Counted from the stretch's first letter, positions 30,786-39,237 are shown. The stretch: 40,537 nt of DNA from CAZWLD01 sp964634685 (GCA_964634685.1 CAZWLD010000017.1:1-40537); one strand, 5' to 3'. Made by a program: numbers and translations. Notes: generated by a model from the letters alone, not told the origin.

Positions 30786-31516
30786 AATTTTAACTCCATT
30801 TCATAAGAAATCGCACTTAGCATATATAAGCTAGCGGTCTCCGTTCGTAAAATCCGCGGGCCCAAACTGCAGGAAATTGCGCCCTTTTCCTCCAAATAAG
30901 CAATCTCACTAGCATCAATTCCACCCTCTGGTCCCACAACTAATAAAATCGACTCATTTTCCTTTAATGACTTTAAGGTCTTCTTAAATTCGCAAAGCTC
31001 GTTATTGTGAGCCTTTTCTTCATAAGCAATAATTATTTTATCATACTGGGAAAAATCAATTTCCTTTAAAGAAAAGACTGGATAAATCTTAGATGGAATA
31101 TTGCGATGACTTTGACGAGAGGCCTCAAGAGCTATTTTTTGCATTCGATCAAGCTTCGAAGTCTTTTTATTCTCCTCAATCTTTACAATAGAACGCTTCA
31201 TCACAATTGGATAAATTCCACTAACCCCTAATTCTGTTGCCTTTTGGATAATATAGTCCATTTTTTCACCCTTTGCATAGCCCTGAGCCAAATCGACACA
31301 GACAGGTAATTCTGTTACCTCATTAATCATTCTTTCGTTATCGAATAAGCATTTTTCACTCGATACGAAGGATAAATTCACAATATAAGGTATTCCTAAA
31401 ACGCTAATAATAATCTCGTCATTTATTTTCATTCGCATAACATCACAAATATGATGACAATGTGATACAATTTCCTTTTTTTCAAATTCTTCTTTCGATA
31501 AAAAATATTTTTGCAT
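30782..31516 (-). CDS. rsmE: 16S rRNA (uracil(1498)-N3)-methyltransferase RsmE
   Basis: SPOUT methyltransferase with N-terminal PUA-like domain. Motifs QKATELGVSGIYPIVMKRS, VVGPEGGIDASE and LGPRILRTETASLYMLSAI are diagnostic. 244 residues from ATG 31516 (TTG 31519 also in frame). No ribosome site lies at normal distance: GG(G) is 21 bases away and separated by a terminator-type hairpin, see the finding. It begins the rsmE-mtaB-rpsU run; prmA, the usual upstream partner, is missing. Confidence 0.95.
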   Translation of the reverse strand: MQKYFLSKEEFEKKEIVSHCHHICDVMRMKINDEIIISVLGIPYIVNLSFVSSEKCLFDNERMINEVTELPVCVDLAQGYAKGEKMDYIIQKATELGVSGIYPIVMKRSIVKIEENKKTSKLDRMQKIALEASRQSHRNIPSKIYPVFSLKEIDFSQYDKIIIAYEEKAHNNELCEFKKTLKSLKENESILLVVGPEGGIDASEIAYLEEKGAISCSLGPRILRTETASLYMLSAISYEMELKL

Positions 31517-31517
31517 C

Positions 31518-31537
31518 AAAAAAGCAACTATTGTTGC
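31518..31537 (-). terminator. Short terminator hairpin just before rsmE
   Basis: Minus strand GCAAC-AATA-GTTGC followed by six T, ending 1 base before the rsmE ATG and containing the stop codon of the upstream gene. With a 5-bp stem it is weak and probably leaky. Confidence 0.5.
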
Positions 31538-32034
31538 CCTTTCTTAAGTGATATTGTCAAAGCAATAAAGGAAACTGTAACAAAAATAAATAATGGCGAC
31601 ATATAGTAGGCGAAGCTAAAGAATCCGGTAATGTAATTTTCAACGAATCCCATAATAACTCCAAAAAGAGTAATAAAAACTGAAAAAGCCAATAAACAAG
31701 CACTTCCAATGACTGGCACTAAGCATTTTTTAGGAACACTGATTTTTTTGTAAATAGCATCAATTTCATTATCTGTTCCTTCATAAGGTCTTACAATTCG
31801 ACAGCCATTTACAACTTCATCCATTCCAAGAATTTCAATAAACAAAATTTTTCCTGTTTCCTTCTCAATGTATGGCTTAGCTATATGCTTCCAGTCCATC
31901 TCAATCAATTCAAAGTCCTCTTCAACAAAGGAATCAAATTCTTCAATTTCACAATATCCAGCATTGCAAATATCCTTTAATTTGTTAATTTTATCCTTTA
32001 ATTCTAAATTTGTTAATACTTCATTTAAATCCAT
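31528..32034 (-). CDS. Two-helix membrane protein of unknown function
   Basis: About 168 residues. The acidic N-terminal part (about 1-100) may be cytoplasmic, followed by two hydrophobic helices (CLVPVIGSACLLAFSVFITLF and YYMSPLFIFVTVSFIALTIS) and a short basic tail. GGAGG 8 bases before ATG 32034 marks the start; the frame upstream contains the ribosome site itself. No family recognised. It replaces prmA between dnaJ and rsmE. Its stop lies in the hairpin before rsmE, which suggests partial read-through. Confidence 0.65.
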   Translation of the reverse strand: MDLNEVLTNLELKDKINKLKDICNAGYCEIEEFDSFVEEDFELIEMDWKHIAKPYIEKETGKILFIEILGMDEVVNGCRIVRPYEGTDNEIDAIYKKISVPKKCLVPVIGSACLLAFSVFITLFGVIMGFVENYITGFFSFAYYMSPLFIFVTVSFIALTISLKKGQQ

Positions 32035-32074
32035 ATTATCTTCCTCCATCATCATTCTATCACATTTTAAGCTT

Positions 32075-32109
32075 AAAAAAAAGAAAAATCCAACCGGAGT
32101 TGGATTTTT
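32075..32109 (-). terminator. Intrinsic terminator after the LRR lipoprotein
   Basis: Minus strand AAAAATCCAAC pairs with GTTGGATTTTT (11 bp, loop of 4) and a T-rich tail follows. Confidence 0.9.
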
Positions 32110-32118
32110 TATTAAAAT

Positions 32119-33474
32119 TTATTCAGCTTTCCAAACGACATTAGCTCCGCTGTTCCATCCTTCAACAAATCCTGAAGATTGCTCCTCAGTCACATCTACA
32201 TGAATTGTAACTGAATCATTAGCTAAGAAAGTATTAGCTTGGGCTCTAGTAATGCCTTCGATATAAATATTTTCGATTGCTGTACCTTCAGTAGTAATCA
32301 CATAAGTTAGATTACCTTTATCATCTTTTCCACCGCCAAGACGACGAGAATTAGTAATATATACATTTTTAACTGTTTTTAATGTACCAAGAACATCAAA
32401 ATTCAAGAATCCGTTGTCACCATCAATTCTTAATGTAGTTAAGGCAGTTGGAAGCTCAGTATAAGCCTTGTTTACAAAGATATCAGAAGCTTTTGCAAAA
32501 TTAGAATTTGCAACATAAGATAATTCTTCAACTTTTAAACAATTAGCAAATGCTCCTTCAACTACAGATTCTAATGGGCCATTGATTTTGATTGTTTTTA
32601 AGGAACTACAATTTCTAAAAGCATATTTTCCAATTTGGGTTACACTTTTAGGAAGTTCAATACTTTCTAAACTTGTGCAGCCATCAAAAGTACTTTCTTT
32701 AATAGCTGTAACTTTAGAAGATAAAGTTATATTTGTTAATTTAGTACAATATGCAAATGCTAATTTCTCAATTGAAGTAACAGAATCGCTAACAACAAAT
32801 TCAGTTAAGCCTGTACCTCTAAATGCTTCTTCACCAATTTCTGTAACTCCACTAGCCTCAAGTGTAGTAAATACACCACAGTTGTTAAAGCATTTTGAAG
32901 GAATTTTTGTGATTGATGATGGTAATGTGGCCTTCTTTAATTTTTGGCTTCCACCAAATAATTCATCGCCAATTACAGTTACTGTATCTGGTAAAGTAAT
33001 TTCAACTAGATCTGTTGAAGTAAATACTTTCTTTCCAAGAGTTGTTAAAGCAGTAGCTCCGTTAGATTCTCTAAAGTTAATTTCTTTTAAATTACTACTA
33101 GAAAAAGCATTATTTCCAATAACCTTAACTGTTCCCGGAACTGAAACTAATACAACATCAGTAATCGCAAATGCCGAGCTTTCAATAGCTATAACCGTTT
33201 TACCATCAATTGTCTCAGGAATCTTAATTCCCAAAGGATAGCCATCCTTTAAACCAGTGATAGTATAATATGCACCTGTTTTATCAATCTTTCCAGAATC
33301 ATTAGCCGCCTTATACTCTAAATATTTTACATCAACATCCGAACCAGCTAATAATTCGGCCATTGTTCCTTTGTATTCTGTTGTTTCGTTGTCAGAAGAA
33401 TCACCACAAGCAGCTAATCCAAAAACGAAAAAACAGGCAAAAGCCAATAATGTCATCTTTAATAATTTTTTCAT
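32119..33474 (-). CDS. Leucine-rich-repeat (BspA/LRR_5 type) surface lipoprotein
   Basis: Lipoprotein signal MKKLLKMTLLAFACFFVFGL with lipobox L-A-A-C (C23). The body consists of about nine repeats of roughly 22-23 residues of the BspA type, with the recurring pattern L..I.LP.sVt.Ig..aF..c.sL. (for example SLESIELPKSVTQIGKYAF). Such proteins lie on the cell surface and often mediate adhesion to host or other bacteria; here this is inferred. The C-terminus has no wall-sorting motif. AAGGAG precedes ATG 33474, with its own extended -10 and terminator. 451 residues. Confidence 0.9.
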   Translation of the reverse strand: MKKLLKMTLLAFACFFVFGLAACGDSSDNETTEYKGTMAELLAGSDVDVKYLEYKAANDSGKIDKTGAYYTITGLKDGYPLGIKIPETIDGKTVIAIESSAFAITDVVLVSVPGTVKVIGNNAFSSSNLKEINFRESNGATALTTLGKKVFTSTDLVEITLPDTVTVIGDELFGGSQKLKKATLPSSITKIPSKCFNNCGVFTTLEASGVTEIGEEAFRGTGLTEFVVSDSVTSIEKLAFAYCTKLTNITLSSKVTAIKESTFDGCTSLESIELPKSVTQIGKYAFRNCSSLKTIKINGPLESVVEGAFANCLKVEELSYVANSNFAKASDIFVNKAYTELPTALTTLRIDGDNGFLNFDVLGTLKTVKNVYITNSRRLGGGKDDKGNLTYVITTEGTAIENIYIEGITRAQANTFLANDSVTIHVDVTEEQSSGFVEGWNSGANVVWKAE

Positions 33475-33515
33475 AAAATATCTCTCCTTAATACATTGTT
33501 TGCGTTTTCATAATG

Positions 33516-33524
33516 ATTATAACA
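33516..33524 (-). promoter_or_regulatory. Extended -10 promoter of the LRR lipoprotein gene
   Basis: Minus strand TGTTATAAT about 40 bases upstream of the ATG, between the dnaJ terminator and the gene. Confidence 0.6.
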
Positions 33525-33581
33525 CAAAAAAATGATTGTTACTAGTCCATTTTCTTTTTTTTTAAAAATATTTTTTCTAGA

Positions 33582-33613
33582 TAAAGAAAAGGACTGATTT
33601 AAAACCAATCCTT
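33582..33613 (-). terminator. Intrinsic terminator after dnaJ
   Basis: Minus strand AAGGATTGGTT pairs with AATCAGTCCTT (G-U pairs included), followed by TTCTTTATC. End of the hrcA operon. Confidence 0.75.
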
Positions 33614-33621
33614 ATCATAAA

Positions 33622-34737
33622 CTACTTGAATAATTTTTTGAATTTTTCCCACGGAGATTCACTAGACTTTGCTTCAACCTTACCTAGTTTTTCTAACAAT
33701 TCAGTTTCTTCCTTGGTTAAATTTGTTGGAGTTACAACCTTAGCAATAACAATTTGATCACCCTTGCGACCAGTACGAACATTGCTCATTCCCTTTTCAC
33801 GCAATCTAAACTTCGTTCCAGCTTGAGTTCCGGCTGGAATTTTGAGTTTTACCTCACCATATGGAGTCGGAACATCAATGCTATCACCTAAAGCTGCTTG
33901 GGTAAAGGAAATAGGAACCTCAAGCTCAATATTATCGCCAACACGCTTAAACAATTTATGCTCTTTAACACGGAAGGTAATAAATAAATCGCCATTAGGT
34001 CCTCCATTCGAACCCGCATTTCCTAATCCCTCTAAACGAAGAGATTGACCAGTTTCAACACCAGCTGGAACCTTAACTTCAATTTCTTTCTCCCGCATTG
34101 TCTTTCCAGAGCCGCCGCAGACATTACATTTTTTTGTTATTTCTTGACCTTTTCCACCACATTTTGGACAAACAGATTGCGTTTGGACAGTTCCAAAAAT
34201 TGATCTTTGCTCAACGACTACATACCCGCTACCATGACATCTGTCACATGTATGAATATCTGATTTAGAATAGGCACCAGTACCACCACAAGCCGTACAT
34301 TCATCGCTAAAGGAATGCTTGATTGTCTTTTTAACACCCGTTACTGATTCCATAAATTCAAGAGTCATTGTCTTCTCAATATCCGAACCCTTGCGAGCTC
34401 TTGTACCACCCTGGCTATTACGATTTCCACCAAAGCCTCCACCAAAGAAGCTTCCAAAAATATCACCTAGGTCGCTAAAGCTACTAGTATTAAAGCCCTG
34501 TGATGTAAAGCCTTGAGGTCCTTCTGCTCCAAATTGATCGTAGTTGCGACGCTTTTGCTCATCACTTAAAACATCATATGCCTCTTGCACTTCTTTAAAT
34601 TTTTCTTCGGCATCAGGCTCTGTACTAACATCAGGATGATATTTTTTTGCTAGCTGACGATAGGCCTTCTTTATTTCATCGGCAGTTGCCGTTTTACTAA
34701 CTCCTAAAACCTCATAATAATCTCTTTTAGCTGCCAT
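33622..34737 (-). CDS. dnaJ: Chaperone DnaJ
   Basis: Hsp40 co-chaperone of DnaK. J domain with the HPD motif (KKYHPDVS), Gly/Phe-rich linker, four zinc repeats CTACGGTG, CDRCHGSG, CPKCGGKG and CNVCGGSG, then the substrate-binding C-terminal domains. 371 residues. GTG 34746 is in frame, but AGGTG about 8 bases before ATG 34737 and the MAAKRDYYEVLGV start favour the latter. Last gene of the hrcA operon. Confidence 0.98.
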   Translation of the reverse strand: MAAKRDYYEVLGVSKTATADEIKKAYRQLAKKYHPDVSTEPDAEEKFKEVQEAYDVLSDEQKRRNYDQFGAEGPQGFTSQGFNTSSFSDLGDIFGSFFGGGFGGNRNSQGGTRARKGSDIEKTMTLEFMESVTGVKKTIKHSFSDECTACGGTGAYSKSDIHTCDRCHGSGYVVVEQRSIFGTVQTQSVCPKCGGKGQEITKKCNVCGGSGKTMREKEIEVKVPAGVETGQSLRLEGLGNAGSNGGPNGDLFITFRVKEHKLFKRVGDNIELEVPISFTQAALGDSIDVPTPYGEVKLKIPAGTQAGTKFRLREKGMSNVRTGRKGDQIVIAKVVTPTNLTKEETELLEKLGKVEAKSSESPWEKFKKLFK

Positions 34738-34759
34738 TTTCTTCACACCTCATTTTGAA

Positions 34760-34784
34760 ATATGGGGTAGAACCTACCCCATAT
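34760..34784 (-). other. Perfect hairpin between dnaK and dnaJ
   Basis: ATATGGGGTAG and CTACCCCATAT form 11 bp around a 3-base loop (AAC on the plus strand). No T-run follows, so it is more likely an mRNA processing or stability element than a terminator. Confidence 0.8.
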
Positions 34785-34786
34785 CA

Positions 34787-36607
34787 TTAATTTTTGTTTA
34801 CTTCTTCGAAATCAGCATCTACAAAGTCATCCTTTTTAGGAGCTTCCTCTGATCCGCCTTGATTTTGTTGATTTGCTTGAGCTTGTTGATATGCTCGAGT
34901 TGATACATCTTGGAAGGTCTTTTCAAGCTTAGACTTAGCACTTCTAATAGAATCTAGGTTATTAGATGAAATTGCATCCTCTAATTGCTTAACCTCATCC
35001 TCAATTTGAGCTTTGTCATGCTCGTTGATATTATCCTTTAAGTCCTCTAGAGCTTTCTTAGATTGGAATACTAATGAATTAGCTTCATTTAATAAATCAG
35101 CCTCTTCCTTACGTCTCTTGTCGCTTTCAGCATTTTCTTCAGCATCACGAACCATACGTTTGATTTCTTCTTCTGATAATCCTGAACCATTTTGAATAAC
35201 AATTGATTGTGATTTACCAGTTCCTAAATCCTTGGCACTTACATTAACAATACCGTTTGCATCGATATCAAATTTAACTTCAATTTGTGGAACTCCACGT
35301 GGTGCTGGTGGAATATTTCCTAATTGGAAGTTTCCTAATGTCTTGTTATCAGCAGCCATTGGACGTTCTCCTTGAAGAATATGGATATCAACAGCTGGTT
35401 GATTATCTACAGCAGTTGAGAAAACTTGTGATTTTGATGTTGGGATGGTTGTATTTCTTTCAATTAATTTAGTGAAAACTCCACCTAATGTTTCAATACC
35501 TAAAGATAATGGTGTAACATCAAGTAATAAGACATCCTTAACATCTCCAGCTAAGACTCCACCTTGAATAGCCGCACCCATAGCAACAACCTCATCAGGG
35601 TTAACTGAACGGTTAGGCTCTTTTCCTAATTCACGACGAACAGCCTCTTGAACAGCAGGGATACGAGTTGAACCACCAACTAATAATACTTGGTTAATAT
35701 CATTTGCAGTCATCTTAGCGTCCTTTAAGGCTCTTCTTACTGGTCCTAAGGTACGATCAACTAAGTCACGAGTTAATTCATCAAATTTAGCACGAGTTAA
35801 GGTTGCTTCAAAGTGAACAGGACCATTTACACCCATTGAAATAAATGGCAAGCTAATTTGAGTTGAAGTAATTCCACTTAAATCCTTCTTAGCCTTTTCA
35901 GCAGCATCCTTTAATCTTTGTAATGCCATCTTATCATTAGATAAATCTACACCTTGTGATGCTTTACATTCCTTAATTAACCAATCCATAATGTGTTGGT
36001 CGAAGTCATCTCCACCTAATACGTTATCACCAGCAGTTGAAATAACTTCAAATGTGCCATCAGCTAAATTTAAGATTGAAACATCGAAGGTTCCTCCACC
36101 TAAGTCAAAGACAAGAACTGTTTGTTCTTTATCAGTTTTATCAATACCATAAGCTAAAGCGGCTGCAGTTGGCTCATTAATAATACGTTTAACATCTAAG
36201 CCAGCAATTTTACCAGCATCCTTAGTTGCTTGACGTTGAGCGTCATTGAAATAAGCAGGAACAGTAATAACAGCCTCGGTAACCTTTTGTCCTAAATAGC
36301 TTTCAGCTGTTTTCTTTAAATTTTGAAGAATCATTGCTGAAATTTCTTGAGGAGTATATTTCTTTCCATTTACTTCAACCTTTTCGTTAGTTCCCATTTT
36401 TCTCTTAATTGAGCTAATTGTATTTGGGTTAGTGATAGCTTGACGCTTTGCAATATCACCAACTTGAATTTCATCACCCTTGAATGCAACTACTGATGGA
36501 GTAGTACGAACACCCTCTGCATTGGCGATAACCTTTGCTTCTCCACCTTCCATAACAGCTACACAAGAGTTTGTAGTACCTAAGTCAATACCAATAATTT
36601 TTCCCAT
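34787..36607 (-). CDS. dnaK: Chaperone DnaK (Hsp70)
   Basis: ATP-driven chaperone. Nucleotide domain with GIDLGTTNSCVAVME, VFDLGGGTFDVS and VLLVGGSTRIP; substrate domain with DVTPLSLGIETLGG; helical lid and acidic tail ending FEEVNKN. 606 residues. ATG 36616 touches the ribosome site AAGGAG, so ATG 36607 (MGKIIG) is chosen. Third gene of the hrcA-grpE-dnaK-dnaJ operon. Confidence 0.98.
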   Translation of the reverse strand: MGKIIGIDLGTTNSCVAVMEGGEAKVIANAEGVRTTPSVVAFKGDEIQVGDIAKRQAITNPNTISSIKRKMGTNEKVEVNGKKYTPQEISAMILQNLKKTAESYLGQKVTEAVITVPAYFNDAQRQATKDAGKIAGLDVKRIINEPTAAALAYGIDKTDKEQTVLVFDLGGGTFDVSILNLADGTFEVISTAGDNVLGGDDFDQHIMDWLIKECKASQGVDLSNDKMALQRLKDAAEKAKKDLSGITSTQISLPFISMGVNGPVHFEATLTRAKFDELTRDLVDRTLGPVRRALKDAKMTANDINQVLLVGGSTRIPAVQEAVRRELGKEPNRSVNPDEVVAMGAAIQGGVLAGDVKDVLLLDVTPLSLGIETLGGVFTKLIERNTTIPTSKSQVFSTAVDNQPAVDIHILQGERPMAADNKTLGNFQLGNIPPAPRGVPQIEVKFDIDANGIVNVSAKDLGTGKSQSIVIQNGSGLSEEEIKRMVRDAEENAESDKRRKEEADLLNEANSLVFQSKKALEDLKDNINEHDKAQIEDEVKQLEDAISSNNLDSIRSAKSKLEKTFQDVSTRAYQQAQANQQNQGGSEEAPKKDDFVDADFEEVNKN

Positions 36608-36628
36608 AAATATCATTCTCCTTTAAAT

Positions 36629-37207
36629 TTACTCGCTTACCTTAACCATTGAAGGTCTAATAACGCGATCTTTATATTTGTACCCTTTTTGTAATTCCTC
36701 AAGCACAATTCCTTTCTCAACGCCTTCTTGTTTTTCGGTTGATACGGCTTGATGAACTGACGGGTCAAAGGCTAACCCTTTAGCATTAATTTCTGTAACG
36801 CCATCATTTTTTAAAATCTCAAATAATTGTGAGTTTATCATTTTAAATCCAATCAAGAAATTTTTTAAAACCTCATTATCGGTTTCCATATTGACAACAC
36901 GATTCAAATTGTCTAATGACGCTATTAATTCTGATACAAGGTTAAATGAAGCATATTTGCGATCCTTTATTCTTTCCTCGTTCATACGCTTTTTAAAATT
37001 TTCAAGCTCAGCTCGATTTCTTAATAATTGGTCGCGAAGACTTGTATTTTCTTCCTCGAGAATTTCAATCTTATCCTTTTTCTTTTCCTTTTTCTTCTTT
37101 GTCTCTTCCTTATCCTTTGTATCACTTGGTTGATCAGCTTCGATTTCTTCTTTTGAATCTACTGCTTCCTCAACAGGCTTTTCTTCAACATTCTTTTCAT
37201 TTTCCAC
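36629..37207 (-). CDS. grpE: Nucleotide exchange factor GrpE
   Basis: Releases ADP from DnaK. Acidic, Lys/Glu-rich disordered N-terminus (about 1-55), long dimer helix (EENTSLRDQLLRNRAELENF), then the beta-wing domain with GLAFDPSVHQAV and GYKYKDRVIRPSMVKV. 192 residues from GTG 37207, which lies 8 bases after GGAGG; GTG 37216 is too close to it. The hrcA stop lies within this ribosome site. Confidence 0.96.
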   Translation of the reverse strand: MENEKNVEEKPVEEAVDSKEEIEADQPSDTKDKEETKKKKEKKKDKIEILEEENTSLRDQLLRNRAELENFKKRMNEERIKDRKYASFNLVSELIASLDNLNRVVNMETDNEVLKNFLIGFKMINSQLFEILKNDGVTEINAKGLAFDPSVHQAVSTEKQEGVEKGIVLEELQKGYKYKDRVIRPSMVKVSE

Positions 37208-37212
37208 TACTT

Positions 37213-38229
37213 TCACCTCCGATAAAGCTTTGACATATTTTTAGCTATATATTCAACTAACGGAATAACACGCCTGTATTCCATTCTCGTCGGACCAATA
37301 ACGGCTATAGTTCCGTAGGCATCATCATCAATTCGATAAGGAACTGAAATGACAGTACAATTATCCATTGGTATAATCTGATTATCACGACCAATTTTAA
37401 TACTTAAGCCATGATTACCTTCATCCATCATCTTAAGCAAGGAGCGTTCCTCCATTGCTTCAATAAAGGATTTCATTTTTCTAACATCATTAAATTCAGG
37501 TTGATTGAAGACATTAGTAACACCTGATAAATAATAATTGTCATCGGCAATTTTTGAAAATGCTGTTAGGAAAGAATTTATTAATTGATCACGGTAATTC
37601 ATAAAATCCTTAATTTGAATTTTTGAAAATTGATCATTTAATATTTTCTCGACCTTCGATAATGGTACATTTTTCAAGCAATCATCGAGCATAACAACTA
37701 TTTTCCTTAGTTCCTCAAGGTTCATTCCTTTAGGAATTGTGACCATTTGATTTTGAACATTTCCATGCTCAGTAACAATCAATATAACTGCTTGCCTTTC
37801 ATTTAATGGAACAAAATCTAATTTTTTTACTAATGTGTTATTAACATCAGGACCCAAAGCAACACTTGTATAATTGGTTAAGTTGCTCAATAGGTTTAAT
37901 GCTTCCTTAATTGCTTCATCTCTTTCAAATTCATTTTTTTCAAAAATTTCATCAATTAATGGAAAGCTTTCTTGGACATCGTAATCTCTTGTGACTAAAT
38001 TCGAACAATAAAAGCGATATCCCAGCTCCGAAGGAATACGGCCACTTGAAGTATGAGTTTTTTCTAAATACCCTAATTCTTCGAGCTTAGCCATTTCAAA
38101 TCTAATTGTAGCGGAAGAGAATCCTAAATATGGCTTTTCGGTTAAAACCTTGGAGCCAACGGGTTCAGCTGTTTCAACATATTCCTCAACAATGGCCTTT
38201 AATATAAGCTTTTGACGATCAGTAAGCAT
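37213..38229 (-). CDS. hrcA: Heat-inducible transcription repressor HrcA
   Basis: Repressor of chaperone genes; binds CIRCE operators with help of GroEL. N-terminal winged helix (TDRQKLILKAIVEEYVETAEPVGSKVL, then GFSSATIRFEMAKLEELGYLEKTHTSSGRIPS), GAF-like central domain, C-terminal VIGPTRMEYRRVIPLVEYI. 338 residues. GGAGG about 7-8 bases before ATG 38229. It is the first gene of its own operon and two CIRCE-like sites lie in front of it. Confidence 0.97.
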   Translation of the reverse strand: MLTDRQKLILKAIVEEYVETAEPVGSKVLTEKPYLGFSSATIRFEMAKLEELGYLEKTHTSSGRIPSELGYRFYCSNLVTRDYDVQESFPLIDEIFEKNEFERDEAIKEALNLLSNLTNYTSVALGPDVNNTLVKKLDFVPLNERQAVILIVTEHGNVQNQMVTIPKGMNLEELRKIVVMLDDCLKNVPLSKVEKILNDQFSKIQIKDFMNYRDQLINSFLTAFSKIADDNYYLSGVTNVFNQPEFNDVRKMKSFIEAMEERSLLKMMDEGNHGLSIKIGRDNQIIPMDNCTVISVPYRIDDDAYGTIAVIGPTRMEYRRVIPLVEYIAKNMSKLYRR

Positions 38230-38243
38230 TTCTCACACCTCCA

Positions 38244-38270
38244 ATAGCACTCTAGAACCTCGATTGCTAA
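38244..38270 (-). promoter_or_regulatory. CIRCE operator, downstream copy
   Basis: Plus-strand ATAGCACTC-n9-GATTGCTAA differs from the CIRCE consensus TTAGCACTC-n9-GAGTGCTAA at two positions. It lies at the expected start of transcription and in the hrcA leader. Confidence 0.85.
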
Positions 38271-38274
38271 CATC

Positions 38275-38303
38275 ATTATATACTAACATCCTAGCACTGT
38301 CAA
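38275..38303 (-). promoter_or_regulatory. Sigma-A promoter of the hrcA-grpE-dnaK-dnaJ operon
   Basis: Minus strand TTGACA (38298-38303), 17-base spacer, TATAAT (38275-38280). The -35 box overlaps the upstream CIRCE copy. Confidence 0.92.
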
Positions 38304-38317
38304 TAGTTGAGTGCTAA
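38291..38317 (-). promoter_or_regulatory. CIRCE operator, upstream copy
   Basis: Plus-strand CTAGCACTG-n9-GAGTGCTAA, two mismatches to consensus, both in one arm. Overlaps the -35 box. Confidence 0.88.
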
Positions 38318-38362
38318 TTTTTTTTCAAAATTATTTTATGTTACCATTTTCATATTTATGCC

Positions 38363-38395
38363 GAAAAAAATTGGAAACAAGAGGCTATTTCCAAT
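38363..38395 (-). terminator. Intrinsic terminator after the MBL-fold gene
   Basis: Minus strand ATTGGAAA pairs with TTTCCAAT (38388-38395 with 38370-38377) and seven T follow. The 12 bases GCTATTTCCAAT also occur at 38409-38420, in the last codons of the gene. Confidence 0.8.
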
Positions 38396-38409
38396 TTCGA
38401 AATAAAGAG

Positions 38410-39006
38410 CTATTTCCAATGTTGATAATACGGATTGTTTTTCCTTTCGTATTTGATATTAGTTTTTTCCCCATGACCTGGATAAACATTAATATCGTCG
38501 CTTAAATTCATTATTTTTAAAATCGATTTTTTCATTGATAATAAATCACCCGTTGGCAAATCGGTGCGACCAATTGATTCTTTAAATAGAGTGTCACCTG
38601 AAAATAATTTGTTTTTATATAGATAGGAAACAGATCCTCTTGTGTGTCCTGGGGTGTGCATAACCAAAAAGCCATCGATGTTCATTCCATCCTCAATCGG
38701 AATTAGCTTTAATTTGTCAATATCATAGGAAGGCTTTTCGTTTATCATTCTAAAGCAATTAATTGAATTATCCGAAAGCATTGGCATTTCAAGTCGATGA
38801 AGATAAATTGGTAAATCAAAATATCCAATACAGCCAATATGATCGGCATGACCGTGAGTTAATAAAATTCCCTTTAGATTCAGATTTTTTGTTTCTTCCC
38901 TTAATTGCTCAATATCACTTCCTGGATCAATAATATACCATCCATCCTTGGTTTCGACTAAATAGCAATTAACATCAATAGCTCCATTTAATAATAAAGA
39001 TTTCAT
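38410..39006 (-). CDS. MBL-fold metallo-hydrolase (glyoxalase II-like)
   Basis: A 198-residue metallo-beta-lactamase-fold enzyme: THGHADHIGC (H-x-H-x-D-H), a third metal His in HTPGHTRGS, bridging Asp in FSGDTLF and a final His in VYPGHGEKT. The set matches small glyoxalase II-like hydrolases; thioesterase activity is inferred and the substrate is unknown. AGGAGG precedes ATG 39006. It lies after the rpmG terminator with almost no space for a promoter, so it may depend on read-through. Confidence 0.9.
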   Translation of the reverse strand: MKSLLLNGAIDVNCYLVETKDGWYIIDPGSDIEQLREETKNLNLKGILLTHGHADHIGCIGYFDLPIYLHRLEMPMLSDNSINCFRMINEKPSYDIDKLKLIPIEDGMNIDGFLVMHTPGHTRGSVSYLYKNKLFSGDTLFKESIGRTDLPTGDLLSMKKSILKIMNLSDDINVYPGHGEKTNIKYERKNNPYYQHWK

Positions 39007-39022
39007 ATAGTCCTCCTAATAA

Positions 39023-39046
39023 GAAAAAAACTATCCAAATGGATAG
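39023..39046 (-). terminator. Intrinsic terminator after rpmG
   Basis: Minus strand CTATCC-ATTT-GGATAG followed by seven T. Confidence 0.85.
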
Positions 39047-39047
39047 A

Positions 39048-39197
39048 TTATTTTTTCTCCTTGTGATTTGTGTGTCTACGGCATCTTGGACAATATTTTT
39101 TCATTTCTAATCTTTCAGGATTAAGCTTTTTATTCTTGTTTGTGTCGTAGTTTTCCTCTTTACATTCAGTACAAACTAATTTAACTTGTTCACGCAT
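39048..39197 (-). CDS. rpmG: Ribosomal protein bL33
   Basis: A 49-residue gene that is short but complete: MREQVKLVCTECKEENYDTN, then LNPERLEMKKYCPRCRRHTNHKEKK. The CxxC pairs CTEC and CPRC mark it as the zinc-binding (C+) form. GGAGG precedes ATG 39197, and it has a consensus promoter upstream and a terminator downstream. A zinc-free paralogue, if present, is outside the window. Confidence 0.95.
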   Translation of the reverse strand: MREQVKLVCTECKEENYDTNKNKKLNPERLEMKKYCPRCRRHTNHKEKK

Positions 39198-39237
39198 TTT
39201 TATTCTCCTCCAAACTTAATAAAGAATTCCGTATAAA

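Noticed and set aside
32582..33241. Long open frame on the plus strand opposite the LRR lipoprotein
   Set aside because: It mirrors the repeat-rich codons of the real gene, lacks a ribosome site and has no plausible protein features.
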